DNA of 38,356 bases from Opitutaceae bacterium (GTDB lineage Bacteria; Verrucomicrobiota; Verrucomicrobiia; Opitutales; Opitutaceae), in NCBI GenBank assembly GCA_016793535.1, contig JAEUHA010000393.1:1-38356 (forward strand), written 5' to 3'. The notes under the pieces were generated by a model. That model saw nothing but the letters and a program-made list of their open reading frames with translations, was not told the DNA's origin and did no database searches. Below, in pieces: positions 15,076-23,101 of this stretch (the stretch's first letter is position 1; each line of letters begins with the position of its first letter). Position numbers and translations under genes: made by a program.

Positions 15076-16004
15076 CACCGGAGGTGTTCGTAGCCGTGGT
15101 AGCCGGCGAGACGGAAGGCGCCCGGAATCGCCTCTCCGTTCCGCGCGAAGCGGCCGATGCAGGTGAGCAGGGTGCGGGGAAATGCCCGCCGCCACGCCGT
15201 CTCGAGCCCGGCGCGGTCTGCGCCCCGCGCCACGGCGAGCACCAGTTCGTAGTCCTCGCCGTCCGTCAGCGCCGCCCGGAGGTCCGCGCCCGACCGGCGG
15301 GGCAGGGCGTCCGGGTCCAGCGCGGGCCAGCACCGCGCGGGCGTCAGCGCATGCAGGTCCTTCGCCAGCCCGTCGCTGACGTCCATCATCGCCCGGACCT
15401 CGGCGCGGCGGGCCAGCCAGGTGCCCTCGGCCAGGCGCGGCGTGAAGCGGAAATGGTGCCCGGTCGCCAGGCTGCGGCCCAGCCGGCCCGTGACGAAAAT
15501 CCAGTCGCCCGCGCGGGCTCCGGTGCGCGTGAGCACGCGGGGCCCCGCGGCCTCCCCGAGCAGCGTGAGGCTCGCGGCCAGCACGCCGTCGGCCTGCGTG
15601 ATGTCGCCGCCCACGATCGGCACGCCGTAGCGGCGCGCACAGGTGGCGAGCCCGCGGTAGAAGGCCTCCAGCCACGCCTGCCGCACGCGGCCGTCGAGCG
15701 TGAGGGCGAGCACGGCGGCGGTGGGACGGCCTCCCATGGCCGCAAGGTCGCTGAGGTTGCGCTTGAGCAGCTTGGCGCCCACGGCCCGCGGTGTGACCCC
15801 GGCGTCGAAGTGCCGGCCGAACACCACCGGATCCACGGTGATCAACTGCCGCCCGCGCGAGGCGGGCAGCACGGCACAATCATCCCCGATCCCGAACGGG
15901 GCCCGCGGCGACGCGTTGCCGAGCCAGCGCCGGATCGAGCGGATCAGGCGCTCCTCGCCCCAGGCGGCGACCGACGCGGCGGATTGGGCGGTGAACGGTT
16001 GCAT
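15075..16004 (-). CDS. thiL: Thiamine-monophosphate kinase
   Basis: ThiL phosphorylates thiamine monophosphate to the active cofactor thiamine diphosphate. The 309-residue protein has the AIRS/PurM-like fold: FGIGDDCAVL (metal-binding Asp41/Asp42), VDPVVFGRHFD, KRNLSDLAAMGGRPTA, PIVGGDITQADG and MMDVSDGLAKDL, then TDGEDYELVLAV. VDPVVFGRHF has Pro and Phe where most homologues have VDTLVEGVHF, a conservative departure near the substrate site. The N-terminal GEERLIRSIRRWL is the usual 'E..LI..I' helix. It overlaps tsaE by one base and starts 4 bp after the protease stop, so the three genes form one unit. Confidence 0.95.
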   Translation of the reverse strand: MQPFTAQSAASVAAWGEERLIRSIRRWLGNASPRAPFGIGDDCAVLPASRGRQLITVDPVVFGRHFDAGVTPRAVGAKLLKRNLSDLAAMGGRPTAAVLALTLDGRVRQAWLEAFYRGLATCARRYGVPIVGGDITQADGVLAASLTLLGEAAGPRVLTRTGARAGDWIFVTGRLGRSLATGHHFRFTPRLAEGTWLARRAEVRAMMDVSDGLAKDLHALTPARCWPALDPDALPRRSGADLRAALTDGEDYELVLAVARGADRAGLETAWRRAFPRTLLTCIGRFARNGEAIPGAFRLAGYHGYEHLR

Positions 16005-16008
16005 GCGG

Positions 16009-16836
16009 TCAGAGTCCGACGCCCGAAAAGATGAGCACGATCGTATTCAGGTTGAACAGGGCGTGCGCCACGATCGCGGTGCCGATCTGTCCCGTGCGCT
16101 CGTACGCGAGGGAGAACAGCACCGCGAGGACCGCCAGCGGCGCCAGGCTGGTCAGGCCCTGCAGCGTACTCCAGTTGACGTGCAGGCAGGCGAAGAAAAG
16201 CGCCGGCGCCGTGAGCGCGAGCCAGCGTGGAATCCGTGTGCGCAGGTAGCGAAACAGCCCGGCGCGAAACACGAATTCCTCGGTGAGCGGGGCGATGACC
16301 ACGGCGAGGGTGACCATCACCGCGAGCAGCCAGGGCGAATCCGCGTTGGCGAACATCGCGATCAGGTCCTGGCGCTCCACCGGCAGACCGAAGGCGAGCA
16401 GCACCTTCTCCCAGACCGCGGCGGTGACGAGCATCACCGGCAGGCACATGAGAAACGTCGCGGCTCCGGCGATGACCACGTTGCCCCGCGCCGGCGTCGA
16501 TCCGGCGACCGGCGCGGTGCGCGAGCGGTAGAACAACACGCCGGCGAGCATGCCGAACTGGGTGGCGGCGCCGCTGACCACCGTGACGGCGTCACCCCGG
16601 AGATGGAGCTGGCGCAGCGCGAGGCTGGCGGCGGCGCCGAAAAAGAGGCTGCCGCCGATGATGAACAGGATGAACACGAGGAACTCGGGGACGGACACCT
16701 CCCAGGCCGCAAGGCGCGGCCCGGTGGCCCGGGCCCGCGCCGCCGGTCCGAGCACCAGCCGCCAGAGCAGCACCAGGCCGGTGGCGGCCAGGGCCACCTC
16801 GAGGGTTGCGACCAGATTCTCTGCGCTCAGCGGCAT
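16009..16836 (-). CDS. CPBP-family intramembrane metalloprotease
   Basis: The protein is 275 residues from MPLSAEN, with about seven or eight membrane segments. The CAAX-protease/bacteriocin-processing (CPBP, Abi) motifs are all present: EEFVFRAGLFRYL with Glu186, Glu187 and Arg191, then FACLHVN with His219, and AHALFN with His258 and Asn262. These form the metal site within the membrane. Bacterial members cleave small peptides or membrane proteins, or act as immunity or protein-quality factors; the substrate here is unknown. It lies directly upstream of thiL (4-bp gap) and 72 bp downstream of pyrC. The frame is open 15 codons further upstream, but there it reads as a polar, Arg-rich stretch. 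Confidence 0.9.
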   Translation of the reverse strand: MPLSAENLVATLEVALAATGLVLLWRLVLGPAARARATGPRLAAWEVSVPEFLVFILFIIGGSLFFGAAASLALRQLHLRGDAVTVVSGAATQFGMLAGVLFYRSRTAPVAGSTPARGNVVIAGAATFLMCLPVMLVTAAVWEKVLLAFGLPVERQDLIAMFANADSPWLLAVMVTLAVVIAPLTEEFVFRAGLFRYLRTRIPRWLALTAPALFFACLHVNWSTLQGLTSLAPLAVLAVLFSLAYERTGQIGTAIVAHALFNLNTIVLIFSGVGL

Positions 16837-16908
16837 CGGAACAGTCCACGCAAAGTTCCGCCGTGCGCAAGGTCGCAGCAAGACCGCCGGGGCCCGGCCG
16901 GACGGCGC

Positions 16909-18204
16909 TCAGCGCTCGATGATCCTGCCCTGGTCGAACACGATGCGGCCGCCCACGATGGTGGTCTTGACCCGCCCCCTGAGGGTCTGGCCCGACCACG
17001 GCGAATTGCTCGACTTGCTGAAGCCGGCCTTGGCGTCGTAGCGCCACGTCTCGTCGGGGTCGAAGAGGCAGATGTCGGCGTCGGCTCCATCGGCCAGCGT
17101 GCCGCCGGGCAGCTTGATGAGCTGCGCCGGCCGGCGCGTCATCAGGTCGATCACGTACGGCAGCTTGAACCGGCTGCGCCGCACGAGCACGTCGAGGGTG
17201 ACCGGCAGGGCTGTCTCCAATCCGAGGATACCGTTCGGCGCGTAGTCGAACTCCTTGTCCTTTTCGTAGTCGGTGTGCGGCGCGTGGTCGGTCGCGATGA
17301 TGTCCAGCGTACCGTCGCGCAGCCCCTCGATCAGGGCGAGGCGGTCGGCCTCGGTGCGCAGCGGCGGGTTCATCTTGAAATTCGTGTCGTAGGTCGCGAG
17401 CGACTCGTCGGTGAGGGCGATGTGATGCGGCGTCGCCTCGGCGCTGATGCGGGCGCCGCGCTGCTTGGCGCGGCGGATGACGTCGACCGAGAACTTCGAG
17501 GAGATGTGCTGGCAGTGGATGTGGGCGCCGGTGTACTCGGAGAGGATGACGTTGCGGGCGACGATGAGGTCCTCGGCCGCGTTGGGCCAGCCGCGCAGCC
17601 CGAGGCGCGTGGACATCACGCCCTCGTTCATCACCGCGCCCTGCGTCATCGAATGGTCCTGGCAGTGGTCCATGACCGGCAGGTCGAACATCCGGGCGTA
17701 CTCGACCGCGCGGCGCATGAGATCGTTGGACTGCACGCAGTCGCCGTCATCGGTGATCGCCACCACCCCGGCGCGCCTGAGCGAGCCGATGGGGGCGAGG
17801 GCCTGGCCCTTCATGCCGACCGTGATGCAGCCCGTGGGCAGCACCCGGACGACGGCGTCGCGGGCGACGACATCCTTGATCAGCTGGATGGTGCCGGCGT
17901 TGTCCGCGACCGGCGACGTGTTGGGCATGCAGACGACCGTGGTGAAACCACCCGCCGCCGCCGCCCGCGAGCCGGTGCCGATCGTCTCCTTGTGCGTCTG
18001 GCCCGGTTCGCGGAAATGGACGTGGACGTCGACCAGGCCCGGGCAGGCGACGAGCCCCTCGCCGTCGATGACCTTCGCGCGCTTCCGGGCCGCCGCGGGC
18101 AGGGAGTCGACGATCCTGCCGTCGCGCACGTAGAGGTCGCCGACGCCGTCGCGTTTGGTCGCGGGGTCGATGATGCGGGCGCGTTTGATCCAGAGGGAAG
18201 GCAT
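16909..18204 (-). CDS. pyrC: Dihydroorotase
   Basis: Dihydroorotase interconverts N-carbamoyl-L-aspartate and dihydroorotate, the third step of pyrimidine synthesis. The 431-residue protein is a class I (type I, long) enzyme: GLVDVHVHFREPGQTHKET carries the two metal-binding histidines (61 and 63), followed by MPNTSPVAD, MDHCQD, HCQHIS, NPPLR and the ATDHAPH motif with the catalytic Asp at about residue 312. It is third in the order pyrR-pyrB-pyrC, separated from pyrB by 117 bp that contain the heptad-type repeat rather than an intergenic promoter I can identify. Confidence 0.96.
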   Translation of the reverse strand: MPSLWIKRARIIDPATKRDGVGDLYVRDGRIVDSLPAAARKRAKVIDGEGLVACPGLVDVHVHFREPGQTHKETIGTGSRAAAAGGFTTVVCMPNTSPVADNAGTIQLIKDVVARDAVVRVLPTGCITVGMKGQALAPIGSLRRAGVVAITDDGDCVQSNDLMRRAVEYARMFDLPVMDHCQDHSMTQGAVMNEGVMSTRLGLRGWPNAAEDLIVARNVILSEYTGAHIHCQHISSKFSVDVIRRAKQRGARISAEATPHHIALTDESLATYDTNFKMNPPLRTEADRLALIEGLRDGTLDIIATDHAPHTDYEKDKEFDYAPNGILGLETALPVTLDVLVRRSRFKLPYVIDLMTRRPAQLIKLPGGTLADGADADICLFDPDETWRYDAKAGFSKSSNSPWSGQTLRGRVKTTIVGGRIVFDQGRIIER

Positions 18205-18213
18205 AGGAGGAAA

Positions 18214-18312
18214 AGTATCAGGTATCAGGTCACAAGTGACAGGATGGGTGCGGCCTCGATGTTGGTTGCCTGGTACTTGTTACTTGGAACTTCGAATTCG
18301 GAACCTGGGATT
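18214..18312. repeat. Diverged heptad inverted-repeat element between pyrB and pyrC
   Basis: The left arm (18214-18241) is four 7-bp units AGTATCA, GGTATCA, GGTCACA, AGTGACA. The right arm (18271-18312) keeps the same 7-bp period for six units (TGGTACT, TGTTACT, TGGAACT, TCGAATT, CGGAACC, TGGGATT), whose complements begin RRT or AAT and mostly end in CA/CG. The arms are partly complementary (e.g. CCTG..ACTTGT.AC.TG). The unit sequence differs from the RGTTGAR copies, but the period, unit start (RGT) and inverted layout match. Unlike the others it lies between two same-strand genes. Confidence 0.65.
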
Positions 18313-18321
18313 CGGCACGGG

Positions 18322-19287
18322 TTAACTGGACCTTGCCCCTTCGTCACCCTGAGCGGTGACGGCTTCCGGCTGGCCGCCGGCGCACAGGTAGAGCACCGCC
18401 ATGCGCACGGCGATGCCGTTGGTCACCTGCTCGAGGATCACGCTGCGATCGCCGTCGGCGAGTTCGCTGTCGATTTCCACGCCCCGGTTGATCGGGCCCG
18501 GATGCATGATGATCGCCTTGGGGTTGAGCCAGGAGGCGCGGGTCTTGTTGAGCCCGAACATGCTCGTGTACTCGCCGAGCGACGGGAACAGGCCGGCCGC
18601 CTGCCGTTCGTGCTGTATCCGGAGCAGCATCACGACCTCGGCGTCGGCGAGCGCCGACTTCAGGTCGTGCGACACCTTGACGCCCATCGCGGTGAACCAG
18701 TCCGGCACGAGCGTGGAGGGTCCGACCAGCGTGACGGCGGCGCCCATTTTCGTCAGGGCGTGGATGTTCGAGCGCGCGACGCGGCTGAAGAGGATGTCGC
18801 CGAGGATGACGACCTTGCGGTTGCGCAGGCTGCCCAGGTGTTCCCGCATCGTGAACGTGTCGAGCAGGCCCTGCGTGGGGTGCTCGTGCGCCCCGTCGCC
18901 GGCGTTGATGACGGGGATGCCGAGGATCCGGGAGAGGTACAGCGGCGAGCCGGCGGCGGCGTGCCGGATGACGATCATGTCGGCCTGCAGCGCCTCGATG
19001 TTCTCGGCGGTGTCGCGCAGCGTCTCGCCCTTGGTCGTGCTGCTGCTTGCACCGTCGAGGGAAATGACATCCGCGCTGAGCCGCTTGGCGGCCATGTCGA
19101 ACGCCATGCGCGTGCGCGTGCTCGGTTCGAGGAAGAGGTTGACGATCGTCTTGCCGCGGAGGGCGGGCACTTTGCGGACGCTGCGGCTGAGCGTGCGTTT
19201 GAAGGCGACGGCCGTCGCGTGGATCTGTTCGATCTCTTCGAGCGACAGTTCCTCGAGGGTCAGGAGGTGGCGGCGGGTCCAGGGCAC
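18322..19287 (-). CDS. pyrB: Aspartate carbamoyltransferase, catalytic subunit
   Basis: PyrB joins carbamoyl phosphate to L-aspartate, the committed step of pyrimidine synthesis. The 321-residue protein shows the carbamoyl-phosphate loop FLEPSTRTRMAF (STRTR at residues 56-60), the swinging loop around SSSTTKGET, HEHPTQGLLDTFTM (about residues 135-148), and the aspartate-binding HPGPINRGVEID near the C-terminus. The start is GTG at 19287, 34 bp after the pyrR stop. No pyrI regulatory-subunit gene is next to it, so activity is likely not CTP/ATP-allosteric here, though pyrI could be elsewhere. Confidence 0.96.
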   Translation of the reverse strand: MPWTRRHLLTLEELSLEEIEQIHATAVAFKRTLSRSVRKVPALRGKTIVNLFLEPSTRTRMAFDMAAKRLSADVISLDGASSSTTKGETLRDTAENIEALQADMIVIRHAAAGSPLYLSRILGIPVINAGDGAHEHPTQGLLDTFTMREHLGSLRNRKVVILGDILFSRVARSNIHALTKMGAAVTLVGPSTLVPDWFTAMGVKVSHDLKSALADAEVVMLLRIQHERQAAGLFPSLGEYTSMFGLNKTRASWLNPKAIIMHPGPINRGVEIDSELADGDRSVILEQVTNGIAVRMAVLYLCAGGQPEAVTAQGDEGARSS

Positions 19288-19321
19288 GGGGAAGGTCGAG
19301 TTACGATCGGGGCAGGGCGGT

Positions 19322-19870
19322 TCAGGAGATTGGGCGGGCGGCTCGTTCCTGGGGTGCGGGTTCGATGCGGATCGAGTCGCGGCGGTCGGAGAGGGGGTCG
19401 AGCGTGACCCGCACCTTCTTCGTCCCGGCGATCACGAGGTCGAGGCCGACGTAATCGGCGGACACCGGCAGTCGCCGGCCGCCGCGGTCGACGAGGACGG
19501 CGAGTTCGACCTTGCCGGGCCGGCCATGGTCGAAGAGCTCGTCGAGCGCCGCCTTCACGGTGCGGCCGGAGAACAGCACGTCGTCGATCAGGATGATGGT
19601 CGCGCCCTGCACGTCGGCCGGAATCTGCGTGGGCGCGAACTCCTTCGGAATCGGGTGGCGGCCGATGTCGTCGCGGTGAAAGGAGATGTCGACGGTGCCG
19701 GCCCGGCAGCGCAGGCGTTCCGCGAGCCGGCGGGCCAGCTCGATGCCGCCGTTGGCGATGCCGAGCAGGAGGAGCCCGGAGGGTTCCGGGTGCCGGGCGG
19801 AAATGGCGTCCGCGAGCCGCGTGATTGCAGCGTGAATCTCCCCGGGACCAATGGTCTTTGATGCGGCCAC
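19322..19870 (-). CDS. pyrR: Bifunctional pyr operon regulator / uracil phosphoribosyltransferase
   Basis: PyrR proteins bind UMP or UTP and pyr mRNA to reduce pyrimidine gene expression, and can convert uracil and PRPP to UMP. The 182-residue protein has the usual length and the PRPP-binding loop ILIDDVLFSGRTVKAAL (about residues 93-108), plus LLGIANGGIELA and DISFHRDDIG, the latter matching the family's (Y/F)RDD segment. It is first in pyrR-pyrB-pyrC. The start is GTG at 19870. No standard PyrR RNA-binding element (an AGAGAGG-like loop) is visible ahead of it. A hairpin that includes the start codon (19865-19894) may control it instead. Confidence 0.93.
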   Translation of the reverse strand: MAASKTIGPGEIHAAITRLADAISARHPEPSGLLLLGIANGGIELARRLAERLRCRAGTVDISFHRDDIGRHPIPKEFAPTQIPADVQGATIILIDDVLFSGRTVKAALDELFDHGRPGKVELAVLVDRGGRRLPVSADYVGLDLVIAGTKKVRVTLDPLSDRRDSIRIEPAPQERAARPIS

Positions 19871-19894
19871 CGGGTCTCGTTGTGACGGGTGGCC
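19865..19894 (-). promoter_or_regulatory. Hairpin enclosing the pyrR start codon
   Basis: On the minus-strand mRNA, GGCCACC (complement of 19888-19894) pairs perfectly with GGTGGCC (complement of 19865-19871) over 7 bp with a 16-nt loop. The second arm contains the GTG start codon (19868-19870). Folding would hide the start from the ribosome. A control of translation through this structure is inferred, not shown. Confidence 0.45.
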
Positions 19895-19934
19895 CGGGTC
19901 GTGGGAAGAAATTTATGAAGCCCAGACAAACGAA

Positions 19935-19964
19935 AACCCCCGGCGCCCTGCGGCACCGGGGGTT
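19935..19964 (-). terminator. Strong hairpin terminator downstream of the LamG/Ig protein gene
   Basis: In the minus-strand transcript AACCCCCGGTGCC and GGCGCCGGGGGTT pair over 13 bp (one G-U), with a GCAG loop, and the stem is followed by TTCG (its own last TT makes a short T run of four). It lies 54 bp after the stop of the 20019-22823 gene and 64 bp ahead of pyrR. It fits an intrinsic terminator of the former; the tail is weak. It could also attenuate read-through into the pyr operon. Confidence 0.75.
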
Positions 19965-20018
19965 CGCTTCAGGTTCCGATCCGAGCTGGCTGCAACGGAT
20001 CGAAGGTGGGGCGGCGGC

Positions 20019-22823
20019 TCACGGCACTTCGTAGATCTCCACCAGCGCCTCGCCGGTGGCGGTGCCGCTGCCGGCGGTGATTTGCATCGTGTAGCTGCCC
20101 GGGTCGAGCAGCGCGAGGGTCGAGGCATCGGCCGAACCGCCGTTGAGCGGAAACGCGCCGACAAACTCGCGCGCCTGCAGCATCTCGGTCACGAAGTCGG
20201 CGCTGTTCCAGTCGTTGTTCACGAGGACCGAGCGCTGGTTGCCGTCGAAGATCTCGAGCTGCGGATCCGCGATCGTGTTCGACACGCCGAAGGCCGCGAG
20301 CTGCGGACCGATGCCGCGGGTGAGCAGCGTGCGCTTGCCCTGACCGGCCAGGTTGAGGCCGAGGATCAGCGTGCTGTCACCGGCACCGGTGGGGCCGCGG
20401 ACCGACACGTTGGTGAACTTGCTGGCCCCGGTGACGTTGCCGGCGTCGTACACCTCGAAGAGCACCACGCCGCCCTGGCCGTTGTTGCTCGAGACCTGGA
20501 TGGTGTAGCCCTTGTTGGCGTCGAGTTCGATCACCGCGGCGGCGTCGAGGCTGTTGGCGGGGAGGCTGAAGGCGCCGACGGATGCGAACACCGGGGCGAT
20601 GGCGGCGCTCCAGTTGTTGTTCTCGGCGATCTTGGTCTGGCCGTCGTACACCTCGAACTTCGGGTCCGGCATCGTGCCGCCGACGCCGAGGGCGGCGATG
20701 CCGGGGCCGATGGCGCGGATGAGCACGCGTTTCTTGCCGCTGCCCGAGATGAAGAAGGCCGGGATGACGGTCTCGCTGCCGCCGATGGCGATGCGGCCCG
20801 AAAGGTTGCTGAGCCGCGAGGCGTTGGGATTGAGCGTCACGGTCGCGGCGCTGGAGGTGACCGTGGAGCCGCCGCCGGTGATGCGGACGCTGTACTGGCC
20901 GGCGTCCGCGGCGTTGACGTTCTGGCGGAGCAGGATCGGGCCGTTCTCGCCGGCGAGGATGGCGCCGTTGCGCAGCCACTGGTAGGTCATGCCCGTGCCG
21001 ACGGCGGAGGTCGCGAGGGCGAAGGTGCCGCCCGGCGAGACGATCTTGTCGAAGGGCTGGAGCACGATCTGCGGCGCGGTGGCCGTGGCGGGGACGGTGA
21101 GCGAACCGGCGGTGAAGGTCTGCGTGCCGCCCGGGCTCGTGACCCGCACCGTGTAGGTGCCGGCGGCCGCGGCGGTGACCGTGTTGAGCACGTAGGGATT
21201 CGCGGTGGCGCCGGCGATGGCCACGCCGTTCAGGAACCACTGGTAGGTGAACGGACCCGTGCCGGTGATCGAGATCGGCAGCACGAAGCGTCCGCCCGGA
21301 ATCACATTGAGGCTGGCGGGAATGTAGCCGGCGGGCAGGGAAGGCGCGACCGCGGTGCCGCCCGCGAAGGCGGTGCCGGTGGAGCCGGCGAACGAATAAC
21401 TGCCGCCCCACGAACCCCAGGACGCGGACGTCACGCCGTTGCGGGTGGAGCTGGGATAACTGGCTTGGCCGGGCAGGATCGTGACCGTGACGGTCTTGGT
21501 TTCGCCGACCGCGATCACGCCGGCGTGCACGGCGGCGCGCGCGACGGTCGAATCGTCGGTGTAGACGTCAGTGCCCCAGACCGCACCGGAACTGGAACCG
21601 GTGAGCGTGAATTCAAACGACTGGCCGACGCGGTTGCGGTAGCCGGTCAGGTTGACGGGAGCGGCGATGACGTTCGGGGGCAGCACGGCCACCGTGTTGA
21701 CGCCGGACGCCGCGGTGCCGACCGAGCCGCCGGAGCTGAGGGTGGTGACTTCCGCGGCGGTGAGGGCGCGATTGTAGATGCGCACTTCGTCGAGGTCACC
21801 CTGGAAGAGGTCGAGACCGTTGTCGGAGCCGGCGATCATCATCATCGCGGAGCCGAACGACGTGAGGGCGCGGCCGGTGTTCACGGTCGAGTCGAGCTGG
21901 CCATCACGGTAGATGCGCAGCGTGCCGGCTTCGAACGTCATGGTGACGTGGGTCCACACGTTGTTGTCGATCCGCCCGGTGCTGTTCTGCTGCTGGGCGA
22001 TCTGCGTGTTGGCGAGAAACGCGACGCGGCGCGACGCGGTCAGGCCGTCGAGGAACATGCCGTAGTAGTGCGCGGACTGGCCCGGAAAGCCGATCGCGAC
22101 GAGCCGGGGGTTCCAGTTGCCCGGACCCGTCGGGCGGACGAACGCGGCGATCGTCATCGCCGCCGTGCTGAACGTGTTGTTCACGAGCGCGCGCAGGCGT
22201 ACGCCGTTCGTGCGGAGCGCGCCAGCGCCGGCGCGACCGTCGACGCGTGTGACCGTGCCGCCGACGGGAGACAGCGTGAACCCGCGACCCGAGTCGTCGC
22301 GCAGGAGATTGGCCGCGTCATTGAACGAGTAATACGCCAGCAGTTCGCCGCCGGTCGCACCACCGCCGCCGCCGCCACCGCCACCACCCCCACCGCCGCC
22401 CCCGCCGCCGCCACCCCCGGAGGAGGTGAAGGACGAACTCGGGTTCAGGCGGAACTGGGTCGTGCCGTTGCCGAGCAGGTCGCCGTAGGCGGAACTCAGC
22501 TGGTTGTTGGCGATGGTCGCGGTCCGAATGCCGAGTGCGGCGAAGCCGGCCGATCCCGTGTTGAACGTGACCGCGCCCGAGGCCGAGACGGTGCCGGTCA
22601 GGCCCGAGACGTTGATCGTGCCATCCGCGGAGACCGTCGCGATGTAGGCGCCGGCGCCCGACTCGATCGTCCCGACCACCGGTACGGTCACGCGGGTGTT
22701 GATGGACCCGATGTACGTCCCGGCAAACTGGGCCTGGGCGTGCAAATCGGGGCGGACGCAGAGTGAAACGGCGCACACGGCACCGGCGGTGAAGAGACTT
22801 CGGATTCGGGAGTAAGCGTGCAT
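20019..22823 (-). CDS. Large secreted LamG / Ig-like protein with polyglycine hinge
   Basis: The protein is 934 residues from MHAYSRIRSL, with a signal peptide ending near HAQAQ; the frame runs 31 codons further upstream. Residues about 25-135 are a beta-rich domain (FAGTYIGSINTRVTVPVVG, then TGTVSASGAVTF). Next is an uninterrupted run of 20 glycines (bases 22359-22418), then a LamG/concanavalin-like domain (ELLAYYSFNDAANLLRDDSG to GDLDEVRIYNRALTAAEV). Two immunoglobulin-like domains follow, marked by FTYQWFLNGVAIAGA and MTYQWLRNGAILAG with AGTYTVRV and AGQYSVRI. The end is the double GPG...VEVYD domain shared with the propeller protein. It is probably an adhesin or glycan-binding surface protein. 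Confidence 0.88.
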   Translation of the reverse strand: MHAYSRIRSLFTAGAVCAVSLCVRPDLHAQAQFAGTYIGSINTRVTVPVVGTIESGAGAYIATVSADGTINVSGLTGTVSASGAVTFNTGSAGFAALGIRTATIANNQLSSAYGDLLGNGTTQFRLNPSSSFTSSGGGGGGGGGGGGGGGGGGGGATGGELLAYYSFNDAANLLRDDSGRGFTLSPVGGTVTRVDGRAGAGALRTNGVRLRALVNNTFSTAAMTIAAFVRPTGPGNWNPRLVAIGFPGQSAHYYGMFLDGLTASRRVAFLANTQIAQQQNSTGRIDNNVWTHVTMTFEAGTLRIYRDGQLDSTVNTGRALTSFGSAMMMIAGSDNGLDLFQGDLDEVRIYNRALTAAEVTTLSSGGSVGTAASGVNTVAVLPPNVIAAPVNLTGYRNRVGQSFEFTLTGSSSGAVWGTDVYTDDSTVARAAVHAGVIAVGETKTVTVTILPGQASYPSSTRNGVTSASWGSWGGSYSFAGSTGTAFAGGTAVAPSLPAGYIPASLNVIPGGRFVLPISITGTGPFTYQWFLNGVAIAGATANPYVLNTVTAAAAGTYTVRVTSPGGTQTFTAGSLTVPATATAPQIVLQPFDKIVSPGGTFALATSAVGTGMTYQWLRNGAILAGENGPILLRQNVNAADAGQYSVRITGGGSTVTSSAATVTLNPNASRLSNLSGRIAIGGSETVIPAFFISGSGKKRVLIRAIGPGIAALGVGGTMPDPKFEVYDGQTKIAENNNWSAAIAPVFASVGAFSLPANSLDAAAVIELDANKGYTIQVSSNNGQGGVVLFEVYDAGNVTGASKFTNVSVRGPTGAGDSTLILGLNLAGQGKRTLLTRGIGPQLAAFGVSNTIADPQLEIFDGNQRSVLVNNDWNSADFVTEMLQAREFVGAFPLNGGSADASTLALLDPGSYTMQITAGSGTATGEALVEIYEVP

Positions 22824-22880
22824 GAGGCTGAAGCGAAAGGTTTGACGGGTGAGTCTAGCGGTTTCCCATCGATCTGAGGA

Positions 22881-22896
22881 TACGCATAGATGCGTA
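22881..22896. promoter_or_regulatory. Palindromic operator-like site upstream of the LamG/Ig gene
   Basis: TACGCAT-AG-ATGCGTA, a perfect 7-bp inverted repeat with a 2-bp spacer, lies 58 bp upstream of the start codon at 22823. A related partial motif, TACGTAATTTATGCG, is at 22929-22943. The position and symmetry suggest a dimeric regulator site; the regulator is unknown. The remaining gap sequence (22824-23101, 278 bp) also holds a terminator-like stem at 23042-23061. Confidence 0.45.
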
Positions 22897-23041
22897 GAAC
22901 ACCCCGGTCCCACCACAGGTGAACGCCCTACGTAATTTATGCGGCGCAGGTTCCGCGGCGCCCAACTGTCACCGCGCGCGTCCGCGCCGGGTTATGGTCG
23001 AAAGGTTCGGCCCGCGATTCATTGCCTTCGCCACGGTCGAC

Positions 23042-23061
23042 GCGGGGTGAGGGCACCCCGC
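23042..23061 (-). terminator. Terminator-like hairpin after the phosphodiesterase gene
   Basis: GCGGGGTG-AGGG-CACCCCGC is a perfect 8-bp stem with a 4-nt loop, 40 bp downstream of the stop of the minus-strand gene at 23102. There is no T tract after it, so termination strength is uncertain. Confidence 0.5.
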
Positions 23062-23101
23062 CCACAGGCGAGCCCAAGCGGGCCGATTCCGCGGCGCCCG
23101 A

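Noticed and set aside
14629-15879. 416-codon version of tsaE
   Set aside because: The extra 268 codons overlap thiL in another frame and are Arg/Ala-rich noise; TsaE motifs all lie after ATG 15075.
15700-19407. 1235-codon open frame on the plus strand
   Set aside because: It is antisense to thiL, the CPBP protease, pyrC and pyrB, all of which have complete motifs. Composition is Arg/His/Asp-rich shadow sequence.
19871-19964. PyrR-type attenuator leader ahead of pyrR
   Set aside because: The hairpin at 19935-19964 fits a terminator of the upstream gene, and no PyrR-binding consensus loop or antiterminator alternative can be seen in the 64 bases between it and pyrR.
19851-22766. 971-codon open frame on the plus strand
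   Set aside because: It is antisense to the LamG/Ig surface protein and part of pyrR; no signal peptide or domain is seen in it.
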